56,624 nucleotides of DNA, taken from the NCBI RefSeq assembly GCF_018207095.1, contig NZ_QOCZ01000059.1, positions 1-56,624 of the forward strand, in the 5' to 3' direction. Every line of letters starts with the position of its first letter. The first letter of the stretch is position 1. Of this stretch, positions 27,240 to 37,741 are shown one piece after another. The notes under the pieces were generated by a model. It was not told the DNA's origin and searched no databases. It saw nothing but the letters and a program-made list of their open reading frames with translations. Position numbers and translations under genes: made by a program. This DNA comes from Nocardiopsis sp. MG754419 (lineage in GTDB: Bacteria; Actinomycetota; Actinomycetes; Streptosporangiales; Streptosporangiaceae).

Positions 27240-27256
27240 TACTACAGTTCGTAGTG
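27240..27256. promoter_or_regulatory. BlaI/CopY-type operator candidate upstream of the Rieske gene
   Basis: TACTACAGTTCGTAGTG is close to the BlaI/MecI/CopY-family operator TACTACA-N2-TGTAGTA, with a perfect ACTAC/GTAGT core. It is followed by GGATAAAC and lies 33 bp upstream of the GTG at 27289, a suitable place for a repressor. No blaI-type gene is visible in the window. Confidence 0.45.
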
Positions 27257-27288
27257 GATAAACAGGCGCAGGTGAGGAGCGTTCGGTC

Positions 27289-27345
27289 GTGGCCGGAATG
27301 AGGACATGCGGGTGCGGGGTGAGCAGGCGGCGCCTGTTCGGTACG
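27289..27345 (+). other. Tat-signal-like leader in a different frame from the Rieske domain
   Basis: From GTG 27289, which has GGTGAGGAG nine bases upstream, translation reads VAGMRTCGCGVSRRRLFGTAGAAA: a twin-arginine motif and the beginning of a hydrophobic region, as normally found on actinobacterial Rieske proteins. This frame continues only to 27543 and never enters the Rieske domain, which is one base out of phase. The rest of the hydrophobic region and linker seem to be missing. Confidence 0.6.
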
Positions 27346-27668
27346 GCGGGGGCCGCCGCGAACCGCAGGAGGTCCGGCGCGGCCACGTGGTCGGTCAGAC
27401 CACCGACGTCCCCGAGGGCGGCGGTGCGGTGTTCAGCCACAGCAAGCTGGTGGTCACCCAGCCCGAGAAGGGCGAGTACAAGGCCTTCAGCGCCGCCTGC
27501 ACCCATGGAGGATGCACCGTCCAGGAGGTGGAGGACGAGCTGATCCGCTGCCTGTGCCACGGCAGCGAGTTCGACTACGTCTCCGGGGACCCGGTGGCCG
27601 GGCCCGCCAAGGACCCGCTGGAGTCGTTCACCGTCAGCATCGACGGGACCGACATCATCCTCGACTAG
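27306..27668 (+). CDS. Rieske (2Fe-2S) domain protein, N-terminus frameshifted
   Basis: The intact part, from about VVGQTTDVPEGGGAVF (27393 on), is a complete Rieske domain: first cluster motif CTHGGC, second motif CLCHGS with FDYVSGDPVAGPAKDPL, and the closing strand FTVSIDGTDIILD. Family members are exported Tat proteins. The open frame starts at ATG 27306, but its first 30 residues (MRVRGEQAAPVRYGGGRR) are not like any Rieske N-terminus, and the expected signal peptide lies upstream in another frame. So the gene is either frameshifted and deleted here, or makes a cytosolic domain. The cluster ligands Cys, His, Cys, His are present. Confidence 0.7.
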   Translation: MRVRGEQAAPVRYGGGRREPQEVRRGHVVGQTTDVPEGGGAVFSHSKLVVTQPEKGEYKAFSAACTHGGCTVQEVEDELIRCLCHGSEFDYVSGDPVAGPAKDPLESFTVSIDGTDIILD

Positions 27669-27802
27669 ACCGGGTGCGGCGAGGCACCGGGTGGGTGTTC
27701 GGGTGCCGCCGAGGCCCCGAGGGTTCCCGCACGGCCGTGGGGAGCCCGAACACGGTCGAAGCGTGGCGTGGCCCCGAGGAACACGTCCTGGACGTCGCGG
27801 AG

Positions 27803-27840
27803 AAAAAAAGAGCCCCGCCGGGCGCGACCCGGCGGGGCTC
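27803..27840 (-). terminator. intrinsic terminator of the mscS gene
   Basis: GAGCCCCGCCGGG / CCCGGCGGGGCTC, a perfect 13-bp stem with a CGCGA loop. The seven A residues before the left arm (27803-27809) become a U-tract on the minus strand, so it terminates the mscS transcript 16 bp after its stop. It may also slow plus-strand transcription from the Rieske gene. Confidence 0.88.
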
Positions 27841-27856
27841 CTACGTGTGCGGGGGA

Positions 27857-29014
27857 TCAGACCTCTTCGGGGTCGCCCGAACGTGCGCTTCCGTTGGTCT
27901 CGCGTGTGGCGCCGGAGGCGGCGGTTGCGCGGCGGAAGGCGGAGGTGGGGAACTCGGCGGCGTAGAGGGACTCGTCCGGCTCGCCGCCGGTGACGAACTC
28001 GGTGCGCCTGCGCGGCAGGGAGTTCGGGTAGTGCGTGACCAGCCAGGAGATCAGGTGCTCGCGGATCTCGCAGGCGATGTTCCACTGGTCGCCGGTGTCG
28101 GCGGCGGTGGCGACCACACGGACCATGACCTCGCCGGTGTCGCTGACGTCCACGACCTGGCAGGACCAGCTGCGACCGTCCCAGTGCCGGCTGGAGGTGA
28201 TGAGGGTGCCGGCCTCCTCACGGAGCTCGGCGATCGGCACCTGCCAGTCCAGGGGGAACTGGACCTTGGCGGTGATGTTGGTGCCGGACTTGGTCCAGTT
28301 CTCGAAGCTGGTGGTGGTGAAGTTGGCGACCGGGACCACCAGTCGGCGCTCGTCCCAGATCTTGATGGTGACATTGACCAGGCTCAGCTCCTCGACCCGG
28401 CCCCACTCGCCCTCGACCACGACGACGTCGCCGATGCGCAGGGCGTCGCTGAAGGCCAACTGGAGACCCGCGAACAGGTTGCCCAGGGTCGACTGGGCCG
28501 CCACACCGGCGACGATACCGATGACGCCGGCCGAGGCCAGGAGTCCGGCGCCCAGCGCCTTGACGGCGTCGAAGGTGAAGAGGACGGCGGCGATGGCCAG
28601 GACCACGATGACGGAGGTGATGACCCGGCGCAGGAGGCGTACCTGGGTCTGGAGCCTGCGGGCGCGGCGGTCGGCGTCCGCGTTGTTGAGGGACAGACGC
28701 TGCAGCACCATGTCGGTGGCGGCGTAGGCCAGACTGATGCCCAACGCCGTCAGCGTGCAGATCATCAGGATGTCCATCGCGTGGGAGATGGTCCCGAAGG
28801 TGCTTCTGCCCACCTCCTGCACGCTGGGCAGCGCCAGGTTGGCGCCGACCACGGCGGCCGCGGTGTAGGCGGTCACCGCCGACCGGGAGACCACGTAACG
28901 GGCCATCGGCCAGAGCTTGCCCAACTTGTGGTTGAGCAGCCAGTGCACCACGAACACCAGGGTCATGGAGACCGCGACGGCGATGCCGATCGCGATCCAG
29001 TGCGCAACGGTCAC
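27857..29014 (-). CDS. MscS-family mechanosensitive ion channel
   Basis: 385 aa. Several membrane helices (8-27, about 45-65, 80-100, 128-150), then the pore-lining helix, ALGAGLLASAGVIGIVAGVAAQSTLGN, and the conserved AFSDALRIGDVVVVEGEWGRVEELSL that begins the beta domain, where MscS proteins have F-x-D-x-x-G-D-x-V. The C-terminal cytoplasmic alpha/beta domain follows, and a disordered tail. It opens under hypo-osmotic stress and releases solutes. GTG start with AAGGGGG upstream. Confidence 0.9.
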   Translation of the reverse strand: MTVAHWIAIGIAVAVSMTLVFVVHWLLNHKLGKLWPMARYVVSRSAVTAYTAAAVVGANLALPSVQEVGRSTFGTISHAMDILMICTLTALGISLAYAATDMVLQRLSLNNADADRRARRLQTQVRLLRRVITSVIVVLAIAAVLFTFDAVKALGAGLLASAGVIGIVAGVAAQSTLGNLFAGLQLAFSDALRIGDVVVVEGEWGRVEELSLVNVTIKIWDERRLVVPVANFTTTSFENWTKSGTNITAKVQFPLDWQVPIAELREEAGTLITSSRHWDGRSWSCQVVDVSDTGEVMVRVVATAADTGDQWNIACEIREHLISWLVTHYPNSLPRRRTEFVTGGEPDESLYAAEFPTSAFRRATAASGATRETNGSARSGDPEEV

Positions 29015-29193
29015 GGCGTGGAGCCCCCTTGTCGTCGATGTCGGGAAGTTGTGGCGTTACCCGCCCAACCTAGACCATGTGGATATCCAATCGTGACGTT
29101 TGGGTGGGCGATCTTCCCGAAGTGAGCCGGTCCACGGACCGGTGTGAGCCGGACCGGTGGCCGATCGTCCCCCGGACCCACCAGAATGGGGTC

Positions 29194-31227
29194 ATGGCTG
29201 CGACTCCTCACCTGCGACCGGCACCCGGATCGATCCCGACCGAACCCGGTGTCTACCGCTTCCGGGACGCCGCGGGTCAGGTCATCTACGTGGGCAAGGC
29301 CAAGAACCTGCGCGCGCGTTTGTCCTCCTACTTCCGGGACTTCGCCGGGCTGCACCCGCGCACCCAGCAGATGGTCTCCACCGCCGCCGACGTCGACTGG
29401 ACGATCGTCGGTACCGAGGTCGAGGCGCTCCAGCTGGAGTACTCCTGGATCAAGCAGTACAACCCGCGCTTCAACGTCAAGTACCGCGACGACAAGAGCT
29501 ACCCGTACCTGGCGGTGACCCTCAACGAGGAGTTCCCCCGGGTGCAGGTGATGCGCGGCGCCAAGCGCAAGGGCGTGCGCTACTTCGGTCCGTACTCGCA
29601 CGCCTGGGCCATCCGCGAGACGGTCGACCTGCTGCTGCGGGTCTTTCCGGTGCGCACCTGCTCGGCGGGGGTGTTCCGGGGCGCGCGCAACAGTGGGCGT
29701 CCCTGCCTGCTCGGCTACATCGGCAAGTGCGTCGCCCCGTGCGTGGGCAAGGCCTCACCCGAGGAGCACCGGGACCTGGCGGAGGACTTCTGTTCCTTCA
29801 TGGCCGGTGACACCGGGCGGTTCATCCGCGAGCTGGAGACCCGCATGAGGGACGCCGCCGGGGAGCAGGAGTACGAACGGGCCGCGCGGATCCGTGACGA
29901 CATCGAGGCCCTGCGCGCCGCTCTGGAGAAGCAGGCGGTGGTCCTGCCCGACTCCACCGACTGCGACGTCATCGCCATGTCCGAGGACCCCCTGGAGGCG
30001 GCGGTCCAGATCTTCCACGTGCGCGGTGGCCGGATCCGAGGCCGGCGCGGATACGTGGTGGACCGCGTCACCGACGCCGACACCGACGAGCTCATGCAGA
30101 CCTTCCTGCGCCAGATCTACGGTGCGTTGGACGGTGAGGAGGAGACCGAGGGCACCGGCACCTCGGTGCCCCGTGAGGTCCTGGTCTCCCACGAACCCGC
30201 CGACCGCGAGGCCGTCGCCCGGTGGTTGTCCGAGCACCGGGGCTCCACGGTGGACCTGCGGGTGCCGCAACGGGGCGACAAGAAGTCCCTCATGGAGACG
30301 GTCGACAAGAACGCCCGTGAGGCGCTGGCCCGGCACAAGACCCACCGCGCCGGCGACCTCAGCACCCGCTCCCGCGCCCTCAACGAGATCCAGGAGGCCC
30401 TGGACCTGCCCGAGGCCCCGCTGCGCATCGAGTGCTTCGACATCTCCAATCTGCAGGGCGAACACGTCGTCGCCTCCATGGTGGTGTTCGAGGACGGGTT
30501 GGCCCGCAAGTCCGAGTACCGCCGTTTCTCGGTCCGCGGCAGCGGCGAGGGCGGCGACGAACAGCACGACGTGGCCGCCATGTACGAGGTGGTCAGGCGA
30601 CGGTTCCGCCGCTACCTGGACGAGAGCGCGCGTGCCGGCGAACTCGCCCGCATGGGGGAGACCGGTGACCACGACGGACACGAGGGCGCCTCCGAGGGCG
30701 AACCCGCGCCCGGCCGGTTCGCCTACCCGCCCAACCTGGTGGTGGTGGACGGCGCCCGGCCGCAGGCCGAGGCGGCGCGGCGCGCCTTGGACGAACTGGG
30801 CATCGAGGACGTGGCGGTGTGCGGTCTGGCCAAGCGGCTGGAGGAGGTGTGGCTCCCCGACGACGAGGATCCGGTGATCCTTCCGCGCAACGGGGAAGGT
30901 CTCTACCTGCTCCAACGGGTGCGCGACGAGGCCCACCGCTTCGCCATCCGCTACCACCGACAAAAACGCGCGAAGGCGCTCACTGGCAGCAGCCTCGACG
31001 AACTGTCCGGTCTGGGACCGGCCCGGCGGAGCGCCCTCATCAAGGAGTTCGGTTCGGTCAAGCGACTGGCCGCGGCCAGCGCGGAAGAGATCGCAGCCGT
31101 GCCCGGCATCGGCCCCAAGCTGGCCGAGGTCGTGCACGAGCACCTGTCCGGCGGCCCCGCCGGACACGGTGGCCAAGCATCAGGGGCGATGGCAAGGCAG
31201 AGTACGGACGGGGGAGGAGACACATGA
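29194..31227 (+). CDS. uvrC: excinuclease ABC subunit UvrC
   Basis: 677 aa. GIY-YIG nuclease domain at the N-terminus ([25 protein letters not shown]), zinc/cysteine cluster region [31 protein letters not shown] motif ([22 protein letters not shown]), RNase-H-like nuclease domain ([37 protein letters not shown]) and tandem helix-hairpin-helix at the end ([34 protein letters not shown]). It makes both incisions in nucleotide excision repair. Its stop overlaps the rapZ ATG (ATGA), the usual actinobacterial coupling. The start has only a weak binding site. Confidence 0.95.
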   Translation: MAATPHLRPAPGSIPTEPGVYRFRDAAGQVIYVGKAKNLRARLSSYFRDFAGLHPRTQQMVSTAADVDWTIVGTEVEALQLEYSWIKQYNPRFNVKYRDDKSYPYLAVTLNEEFPRVQVMRGAKRKGVRYFGPYSHAWAIRETVDLLLRVFPVRTCSAGVFRGARNSGRPCLLGYIGKCVAPCVGKASPEEHRDLAEDFCSFMAGDTGRFIRELETRMRDAAGEQEYERAARIRDDIEALRAALEKQAVVLPDSTDCDVIAMSEDPLEAAVQIFHVRGGRIRGRRGYVVDRVTDADTDELMQTFLRQIYGALDGEEETEGTGTSVPREVLVSHEPADREAVARWLSEHRGSTVDLRVPQRGDKKSLMETVDKNAREALARHKTHRAGDLSTRSRALNEIQEALDLPEAPLRIECFDISNLQGEHVVASMVVFEDGLARKSEYRRFSVRGSGEGGDEQHDVAAMYEVVRRRFRRYLDESARAGELARMGETGDHDGHEGASEGEPAPGRFAYPPNLVVVDGARPQAEAARRALDELGIEDVAVCGLAKRLEEVWLPDDEDPVILPRNGEGLYLLQRVRDEAHRFAIRYHRQKRAKALTGSSLDELSGLGPARRSALIKEFGSVKRLAAASAEEIAAVPGIGPKLAEVVHEHLSGGPAGHGGQASGAMARQSTDGGGDT

Positions 31228-32108
31228 CGGTCGAACTGGGTGGGGAACTGCCACCCGAGGTGGTCATCGTCACCGGGATGTCCGGTGCGGGCCGCAGTAC
31301 GGCGGCCCGAGCCCTGGAGGACCTGGACTGGTTCGTGGTGGACAACCTGCCACCGGGGCTGTTGCCCACGATGATCGAGCTGGCGGGACGCACCTATGGT
31401 GCGGTGCCGCGGGTGGCGGTGGTGGTGGACGTGCGTTCGCTGGCCTTCACCGAAGACCTGCTGTCCACGGTCGAGGAGCTGCGCAAGCGCGACATCACCG
31501 CGCGGGTGCTCTATCTGGAGGCCTCCGACGAAGCACTGGTCCGCCGCTTCGAGGGGGTGCGACGGCCCCACCCCCTCCAGGGCGACGGGCGGCTCACCGA
31601 CGGCATCACCCGGGAACGGGAGACCCTGCGCGCGATCCGCGGGGAGGCGGATCTGGTCATCGACACCTCCCAGCTCAACGTGCACCAGCTCAAGGCCAGG
31701 GTGATCGGGTTCTTCGGGGAGAGCGACGAGGCGCGCACCCGCGCCAACGTGGTCTCCTTCGGGTTCAAGCACGGTCTGCCGGTCGACGCCGACCTGGTGC
31801 TGGACTGTCGCTTCCTGCCCAACCCCCACTGGGTGCCCGAGCTCAGACCCATGAACGGGCGCGACGAGCCGGTGCGCGACTACGTCCTCTCCCAGGACGG
31901 GGCGAAGGAGATGCTGGAGGCCTACATCGAGGTGCTCAAGCTCACCATCGCCGGCTACCAGCGCGAGGGCAAGCACTACATGACCCTCGCGGTGGGCTGT
32001 ACGGGCGGCAAGCACCGCAGCGTGGCCATGGCCGAGCAGTTCGCCGAGCGCCTCCGTGAACAGGACGTCGACGTGCACGTCGTCCACCGCGACGTCGGCC
32101 GGGAGTGA
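31224..32108 (+). CDS. rapZ: RNase adapter/nucleotide-binding protein RapZ
   Basis: 294 aa, GGGGGAGGAG before ATG 31224. P-loop GMSGAGRST near residue 18-26, Walker B-like VVDVRSL, and the C-terminal motif [15 protein letters not shown] that binds small ligands in E. coli RapZ. In Proteobacteria RapZ senses glucosamine-6-phosphate and directs RNase E to GlmZ; in actinobacteria that RNA is absent and the role is unsettled. It is the middle gene of uvrC-rapZ-yvcK-whiA. Confidence 0.93.
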   Translation: MTVELGGELPPEVVIVTGMSGAGRSTAARALEDLDWFVVDNLPPGLLPTMIELAGRTYGAVPRVAVVVDVRSLAFTEDLLSTVEELRKRDITARVLYLEASDEALVRRFEGVRRPHPLQGDGRLTDGITRERETLRAIRGEADLVIDTSQLNVHQLKARVIGFFGESDEARTRANVVSFGFKHGLPVDADLVLDCRFLPNPHWVPELRPMNGRDEPVRDYVLSQDGAKEMLEAYIEVLKLTIAGYQREGKHYMTLAVGCTGGKHRSVAMAEQFAERLREQDVDVHVVHRDVGRE

Positions 32109-32331
32109 CCGAGGGCCCCTCGGCCCGCGCCCGGCCCGGAGCCGGTGGGCGAACCGAGTCGCCAAGAGTGGCGTCTTCCCTTACATTGGCCCGGTCATGG
32201 TCGGTCGTCCGGCGCCCCGAGGGGGCCGAACGCGGCGGGCCGGGGGCGTGGCCGGACCGTGCGCACGCCATCGCGGGGTGGTGGGGTCGGGGCGTCCGTT
32301 GGACCACGGGACGAGGGGGCAGGCCGAAGGC

Positions 32332-33372
32332 ATGTCGAAGAGCACCGCGCCGGACGGGGATGAGGACTCACGTCCACCCCGGGTGGTCGCGCTGGGGGGC
32401 GGGCACGGCCTGTACGCCTCGTTGTCGGCGCTGCGCAGGGTGACCACGGACGTCACCGCGATCGTGACCGTGGCCGACGACGGCGGGTCCAGCGGGCGTC
32501 TGCGCGAGGAACTGGGTGTACTCCCACCCGGTGACCTGCGGATGGCGTTGGCCGCCCTGTGCGGGGACGACGAGTGGGGTCACACGTGGACCCAGGTGCT
32601 CCAGCACCGCTTCCGTTCCGAGGGGGACCTGCACGGTCACGCCGTCGGCAACCTGTTGATCGTGGCCCTGTGGGAGCTGTTGGGCGATTCGGTGGCCGGC
32701 CTGGACTGGGTGGGCCAGTTGCTGGGCGCCCATGGTCGGGTCCTGCCGATGTCGTCGGTGCCGTTGGAGATCTCCGCGGAGGTGGCCGGGGTCGACCCCG
32801 ACCGTCCGGACGAGCTCACCACCGTGCGCGGTCAGGTCGCCTGCGCGAGCACCAACGGCCGGGTGCGCTCGGTGTCGCTGTTGCCGGAGGAACCCCCGGC
32901 CAGCCCCCAGGCGGTCAAGGCGGTCCGGGAGGCCGACTGGGTGGTGTTCGGACCCGGATCCTGGTTCACCAGCGTGCTTCCGCACCTGTTGGTCCCCGAG
33001 TTGGCGCACGCCCTCATGACCACCCGGGCCCGGCGGGTGGTGGCGCTGAACCTGTCGCCGCAGAAGGGCGAGACCGACGACTTCCGCCCCGAGACCTACC
33101 TGGAGGTGCTGCGCGAGCACGCACCCGACCTGGGGGTGGACGTGGTGCTGGCCGACGCCGGGGCGGTGGAGGACCCGGCCCCGCTGCTGTCGGTCGTGGC
33201 CGAACTCGGCGGACGTCTGGAACTGGCCGACCTGAGCCGGGGCGACGGGAGTCCGCGGCACGACCCCGACAAGCTGGCCGCCGCGTTCGAGCGTGTGGTG
33301 ACCGGCACGGAGGAGCCCAAGCCCGAGGAACCGGACTTTTGGCCCGGCGCCCACGTGCGCACCGAAACCTGA
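32332..33372 (+). CDS. yvcK: gluconeogenesis factor YvcK (CofD-like)
   Basis: 346 aa from ATG 32332. Signature segments: VVALGGGHGLYASLSALRRV, VTVADDGGSSGRLREELG, GDLRMALAALCGD, HAVGNLLIVALWELLG, and VFGPGSWFTSVLPHLLVPEL. The CofD/UPF0052 fold binds UDP-sugars and in B. subtilis and mycobacteria is needed for normal cell-wall synthesis on gluconeogenic carbon. There are 223 bp between rapZ and this start, so it may have its own promoter. A TTCG-capped hairpin follows. Confidence 0.92.
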   Translation: MSKSTAPDGDEDSRPPRVVALGGGHGLYASLSALRRVTTDVTAIVTVADDGGSSGRLREELGVLPPGDLRMALAALCGDDEWGHTWTQVLQHRFRSEGDLHGHAVGNLLIVALWELLGDSVAGLDWVGQLLGAHGRVLPMSSVPLEISAEVAGVDPDRPDELTTVRGQVACASTNGRVRSVSLLPEEPPASPQAVKAVREADWVVFGPGSWFTSVLPHLLVPELAHALMTTRARRVVALNLSPQKGETDDFRPETYLEVLREHAPDLGVDVVLADAGAVEDPAPLLSVVAELGGRLELADLSRGDGSPRHDPDKLAAAFERVVTGTEEPKPEEPDFWPGAHVRTET

Positions 33373-33391
33373 GACGTTCGCGGGTTCGTGT

Positions 33392-33413
33392 CGCCCTTCC
33401 TTCGGGAAGGGCG
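33392..33413 (+). promoter_or_regulatory. TTCG-capped hairpin containing the DUF488 ribosome binding site
   Basis: CGCCCTTCC-TTCG-GGAAGGGCG is a perfect nine-base stem with an ultra-stable UUCG loop. Its right arm contains GGAAGGG, the only Shine-Dalgarno for the ATG at 33419. It also lies 20 bp after the yvcK stop, so it may be both a terminator and a translational block. Confidence 0.6.
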
Positions 33414-33418
33414 CTCGC

Positions 33419-33835
33419 ATGGCCGATGATCATCGCATTCACCTGGAACGCGTCTACGACGAGGTCCGTGCCGAGCGACACCCCGGGCAGGAGGACGACC
33501 TCCCGCCCGGTCCGCGTTTCCTCGTGGACCGGCTCTGGCCGCGGGGCGTGAGCAAGAGCGCGGTCGAGGGCGACACCTGGCTCAAGGACGTGGCGCCCAG
33601 CCCCGCGCTGCGCACCTGGTTCGGGCACGACCCCGACCGCTTCACCGAGTTCGCCGAGCGCTACCGGGCCGAGCTGGAGCGGCGCCCCGAGACGGTCGCA
33701 CCCCTCCTGGAGGCGGCGCGGCGCGGGCCGGTGACGCTGGTGTACGCGGCCAAGGACACCGAGCACAACCACGCGATCGTGCTCAGGGACCACCTGGAGT
33801 CGTTGTTGGACGAGGACGGCGACGGGAGCAATTGA
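33419..33835 (+). CDS. DUF488 family protein
   Basis: 138 aa. The family motif FLVDRLWPRGVSKSAV (about 36-51) and the following WLKDVAPSPALRTWFGHDPDRF, then VTLVYAAKDTEHNHAIVL, mark the YeaO-type branch of DUF488. Function unknown; the conserved Asp/Arg/Trp cluster suggests a small-molecule or nucleic-acid enzyme. It is inserted between yvcK and whiA, which are normally adjacent in actinobacteria. Its Shine-Dalgarno is sequestered in a hairpin. Confidence 0.88.
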   Translation: MADDHRIHLERVYDEVRAERHPGQEDDLPPGPRFLVDRLWPRGVSKSAVEGDTWLKDVAPSPALRTWFGHDPDRFTEFAERYRAELERRPETVAPLLEAARRGPVTLVYAAKDTEHNHAIVLRDHLESLLDEDGDGSN

Positions 33836-34035
33836 CCGCACATCGCCACGAAGGGCGACACGCCGTCTGTGACCTGGGGTTGGGGATCGGCAACACGCCG
33901 TGCAGGGGCCGCCCTGAAGGCCCGCGTCACGTAGTCTGCCTTGAGTAGGTCGCCCGATGTCCGTGTCGGGTGACGATGGTCGGTGTCGGGTGTAGGACAC
34001 CGATTTCCTGGCGGATCTAGGGGAGGATCGCAGCG

Positions 34036-35016
34036 ATGGCGATGACCGGCGTGGTGAAGGACGAGTTGAGCCGCCTGGCGATTCTCAAGCCATGCTGCCG
34101 CAAGGCGGAAGTGTCCACCATCCTGCGGTTCACCGGGGGCCTGCACCTGGTCGGTGGTCGGATCGTGATCGAGGCCGAACTCGACACGGGTGCGGCGGCG
34201 CGGCGGCTGCGCAAGGACATCTCGGAGGTCTTCGGGCACGAGTCCGAGGTCGTCGTGCTCTCCCCGAGCGGCCTGCGCAAGGGCAACCGGTACGTGGTCC
34301 GGGTGATCAAGGAGGGCGAGTCCCTGGCCCGACAGACCGGGCTGGTGGACAACAACGGGCGGCCGGTGCGCGGCCTGCCCCGGCACGTGGTCGCCGGTGG
34401 CGCGTGCGACTCCGAGTCGGCCTGGCGCGGGGCGTTCATCGCGCACGGTTCGCTCACCGAACCCGGCCGGTCGATGTCGTTGGAGGTCACCTGCCCCGGT
34501 CCGGAGGCGGCACTGGCGCTGGTGGGCGCCGCCCGTCGGCTCAAGGTGCACGCCAAGGCCCGCGAGGTGCGCGGTGTCGACCGGGTGGTGGTCCGTGACG
34601 GTGACTCCATCGGTGCGCTGCTGACCCTGTTGGGCGCCCACCAGAGCGTGTTGGCCTGGGAGGAGCGTCGGATGCGCCGCGAGGTGCGCGCCACCGCCAA
34701 CCGGCTCGCCAACTTCGACGACGCCAACCTGCGGCGCAGCGCCCGGGCGGCCGTCGCGGCGGGCGCCCGCGTGGAGCGCGCCCTGGAGATCCTCGGTGAG
34801 GACGCCCCCAAGCACCTGGTGGCCGCCGGTCAGTTGCGGCTCGCGCACAAGCAGGCCTCGCTGGAGGAGTTGGGCCAGCTGTCGGTGCCCCCGCTGACCA
34901 AGGACGCCATCGCGGGGCGTATCCGCAGGCTGCTCGCCATGGCCGACAAGCGCGCCGGTGACCTGGGCATCGAGGGCACGGAGGCGAACCTCACTCCGGA
35001 CATGCTCGTCCCCTGA
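34036..35016 (+). CDS. whiA: DNA-binding protein WhiA
   Basis: 326 aa, GGGGAGG before ATG. N-terminal LAGLIDADG-like (homing-endonuclease-derived, catalytically dead) domain from [12 protein letters not shown] through [19 protein letters not shown], and a C-terminal helix-turn-helix ([23 protein letters not shown]). In Streptomyces WhiA works with WhiB to start sporulation septation and activates ftsZ. A 200-bp upstream gap with repeated GTGTCGGGTG and ACACGCCGT motifs probably holds its promoter. Confidence 0.95.
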   Translation: MAMTGVVKDELSRLAILKPCCRKAEVSTILRFTGGLHLVGGRIVIEAELDTGAAARRLRKDISEVFGHESEVVVLSPSGLRKGNRYVVRVIKEGESLARQTGLVDNNGRPVRGLPRHVVAGGACDSESAWRGAFIAHGSLTEPGRSMSLEVTCPGPEAALALVGAARRLKVHAKAREVRGVDRVVVRDGDSIGALLTLLGAHQSVLAWEERRMRREVRATANRLANFDDANLRRSARAAVAAGARVERALEILGEDAPKHLVAAGQLRLAHKQASLEELGQLSVPPLTKDAIAGRIRRLLAMADKRAGDLGIEGTEANLTPDMLVP

Positions 35017-35116
35017 GCCGAACGACCCCCTGGCCAGGGCCCGACGGTCCTGTCATCACGGGACAACGTCCATGTTCGCCTTTGTTAACTGCGGAAACTC
35101 CCGGATAACTTCCGAC

Positions 35117-35132
35117 AATGGTATAGACCTCT
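35117..35132. promoter_or_regulatory. DasR-like (dre) site overlapping a -10 element, gap leader
   Basis: AATGGTATAGACCTCT resembles the DasR-responsive element, consensus ACTGGTCTAGACCACT, keeping TGGT-x-TAGACC. The central TATAGA (35122-35127) also looks like a -10 hexamer, so binding would block transcription. It lies about 230 bp upstream of gap. Confidence 0.4.
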
Positions 35133-35234
35133 CCGTCTCGCAGTGCCAGGATGGGTGACGAATCCGCGAGGGGTGGAAGGGCTCTCAGGCGTGGGGTGCG
35201 AACGGTTGTCCGTCGGTACTCCGCTAGGCTCTTT

Positions 35235-35257
35235 GTGAACACCTGTTATGCGTTCAC
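35235..35257. promoter_or_regulatory. inverted repeat GTGAAC-N11-GTTCAC upstream of gap
   Basis: Perfect six-base half-sites with centres about 17 bp apart, 100 bp upstream of the gap start. The spacing is suitable for a dimeric regulator on one or two helical faces. TTATGC between the arms could be part of a -10. No regulator can be named. Confidence 0.4.
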
Positions 35258-35329
35258 GCTGGACAACGTGGTCGATCCGGCCCGTTCCGACGGCCGGTCC
35301 CCGTGGCGTGGACGCGCGGGTGAAACTGA

Positions 35330-36361
<1,032 letters not shown>

Positions 36362-36400
36362 CCACGGGTCCACACGGCTCGTGACCGCACACGCGTGATC

Positions 36401-36435
36401 CGGCACCCCTTCCGCCCCGCGCGGTGGGGGTGCCG
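36401..36435 (+). repeat. hairpin between gap and pgk
   Basis: CGGCACCCC and GGGGTGCCG pair over nine bases, with a further CCGC/GCGG pairing inside the loop. It lies 40 bp after the gap stop; it may partly terminate or protect the gap mRNA and so adjust gap:pgk ratios. Confidence 0.5.
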
Positions 36436-36499
36436 TCGCGTCCGGGCCCCCGGCCGTCCGTGACCTTCCGACCCCACCAACCCCAACGAGGAGACCAGC

Positions 36500-37687
36500 A
36501 TGCGGACGATCGACGACCTCGACGTCTCCGGAAAGCGCGTGTTCGTCCGGGCAGACCTGAACGTGCCCCTGGACGGTGAGCGCATCACCGACGACGGGCG
36601 CATCCGGGCCGCCCTGCCCACCATCACCGCGCTGCGCGAGCGTGGCGCCCGTGTCATCGTGGCCGCCCACCTCGGCCGGCCCAAGGGCGCGCCGGACCCG
36701 AAGTTCTCGCTCCGTCCCGTCGCCGCCCGCCTGGGGGAGCTGCTCGGCGCCGAGGTCGCGTTCGCGACCGACACCGCCGGTGAGTCGGCCCGCGCCACCT
36801 CCGCCGCCCTGGCCGACGGCGACGTCGCGCTGCTGGAGAACGTGCGGTTCGAGCCCGGCGAGACCAGCAAGGACGACGCCGAGCGCGGCGAGCTCGCCGA
36901 CCGCTTCGCCGGGCTGGCCGACCTGTACGTCGGTGACGCCTTCGGCGCGGTGCACCGTAAGCACGCCAGTGTCTACGACCTGCCCGGCAGGCTCGCGCAC
37001 GCCGTCGGCGGTCTGGTGCTCACCGAGGTCGAGGTCCTGAAGAAGCTCACCGGCGACCCGCAGCGTCCCTACGCCGTGGTCCTGGGCGGATCCAAGGTCT
37101 CCGACAAGCTCGGCGTCATCGACAACCTCCTGGGCACCGCCGACCGTCTGCTCATCGGCGGCGGCATGGTCTTCACCTTCCTCAAGGCCCAGGGGTACGA
37201 GGTGGGCTCCAGTCTCCTGGAGGCCGACCAGCTCGACACCGTCCGCGGTTACCTGGAGCGCGCCGAGCGCGAGGGCGTGGAGATCGTGCTGCCGGTGGAC
37301 GTGATCGCCGCGGAGAAGTTCGCCGCCGACGCCCCGCACGCCGCCGTCGCGGTCGACGCGATCCCGGCCGACCGGATGGGCCTGGACATCGGCCCGGAGA
37401 GCCGGCTGCTGTTCGCCGAGAAGCTCGCCGACACCAAGACCGTCTTCTGGAACGGTCCCATGGGCGTGTTCGAGATGGAGCCCTACGCCGGCGGCACCCG
37501 CGCCCTGGCCCAGGCGCTCATCGACTCCGACGCCTTCACGGTCGTGGGCGGCGGCGACTCCGCCGCGGCGGTGCGCGCCCTGGGCTTCGACGAGGCGGCC
37601 TTCGGTCACATCTCCACCGGTGGCGGTGCCAGTCTGGAGTACCTCGAGGGCAAGCCCCTGCCCGGCATCGACGCCCTCGCCCAGTAG
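36500..37687 (+). CDS. pgk: phosphoglycerate kinase
   Basis: 395 aa, GAGGAG seven bases before ATG. It transfers phosphate from 1,3-bisphosphoglycerate to ADP. Motifs: [15 protein letters not shown] at the N-terminus, [22 protein letters not shown], the hinge [14 protein letters not shown], and the C-terminal nucleotide site [10 protein letters not shown] with [12 protein letters not shown] and [15 protein letters not shown]. Normal length and all key residues present. Confidence 0.97.
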   Translation: MRTIDDLDVSGKRVFVRADLNVPLDGERITDDGRIRAALPTITALRERGARVIVAAHLGRPKGAPDPKFSLRPVAARLGELLGAEVAFATDTAGESARATSAALADGDVALLENVRFEPGETSKDDAERGELADRFAGLADLYVGDAFGAVHRKHASVYDLPGRLAHAVGGLVLTEVEVLKKLTGDPQRPYAVVLGGSKVSDKLGVIDNLLGTADRLLIGGGMVFTFLKAQGYEVGSSLLEADQLDTVRGYLERAEREGVEIVLPVDVIAAEKFAADAPHAAVAVDAIPADRMGLDIGPESRLLFAEKLADTKTVFWNGPMGVFEMEPYAGGTRALAQALIDSDAFTVVGGGDSAAAVRALGFDEAAFGHISTGGGASLEYLEGKPLPGIDALAQ

Positions 37688-37741
37688 TGACCCCCGGGCC
37701 CTCGGGCCCGTCCCACAGACGTGTGTAAGGAAGTGACGACC

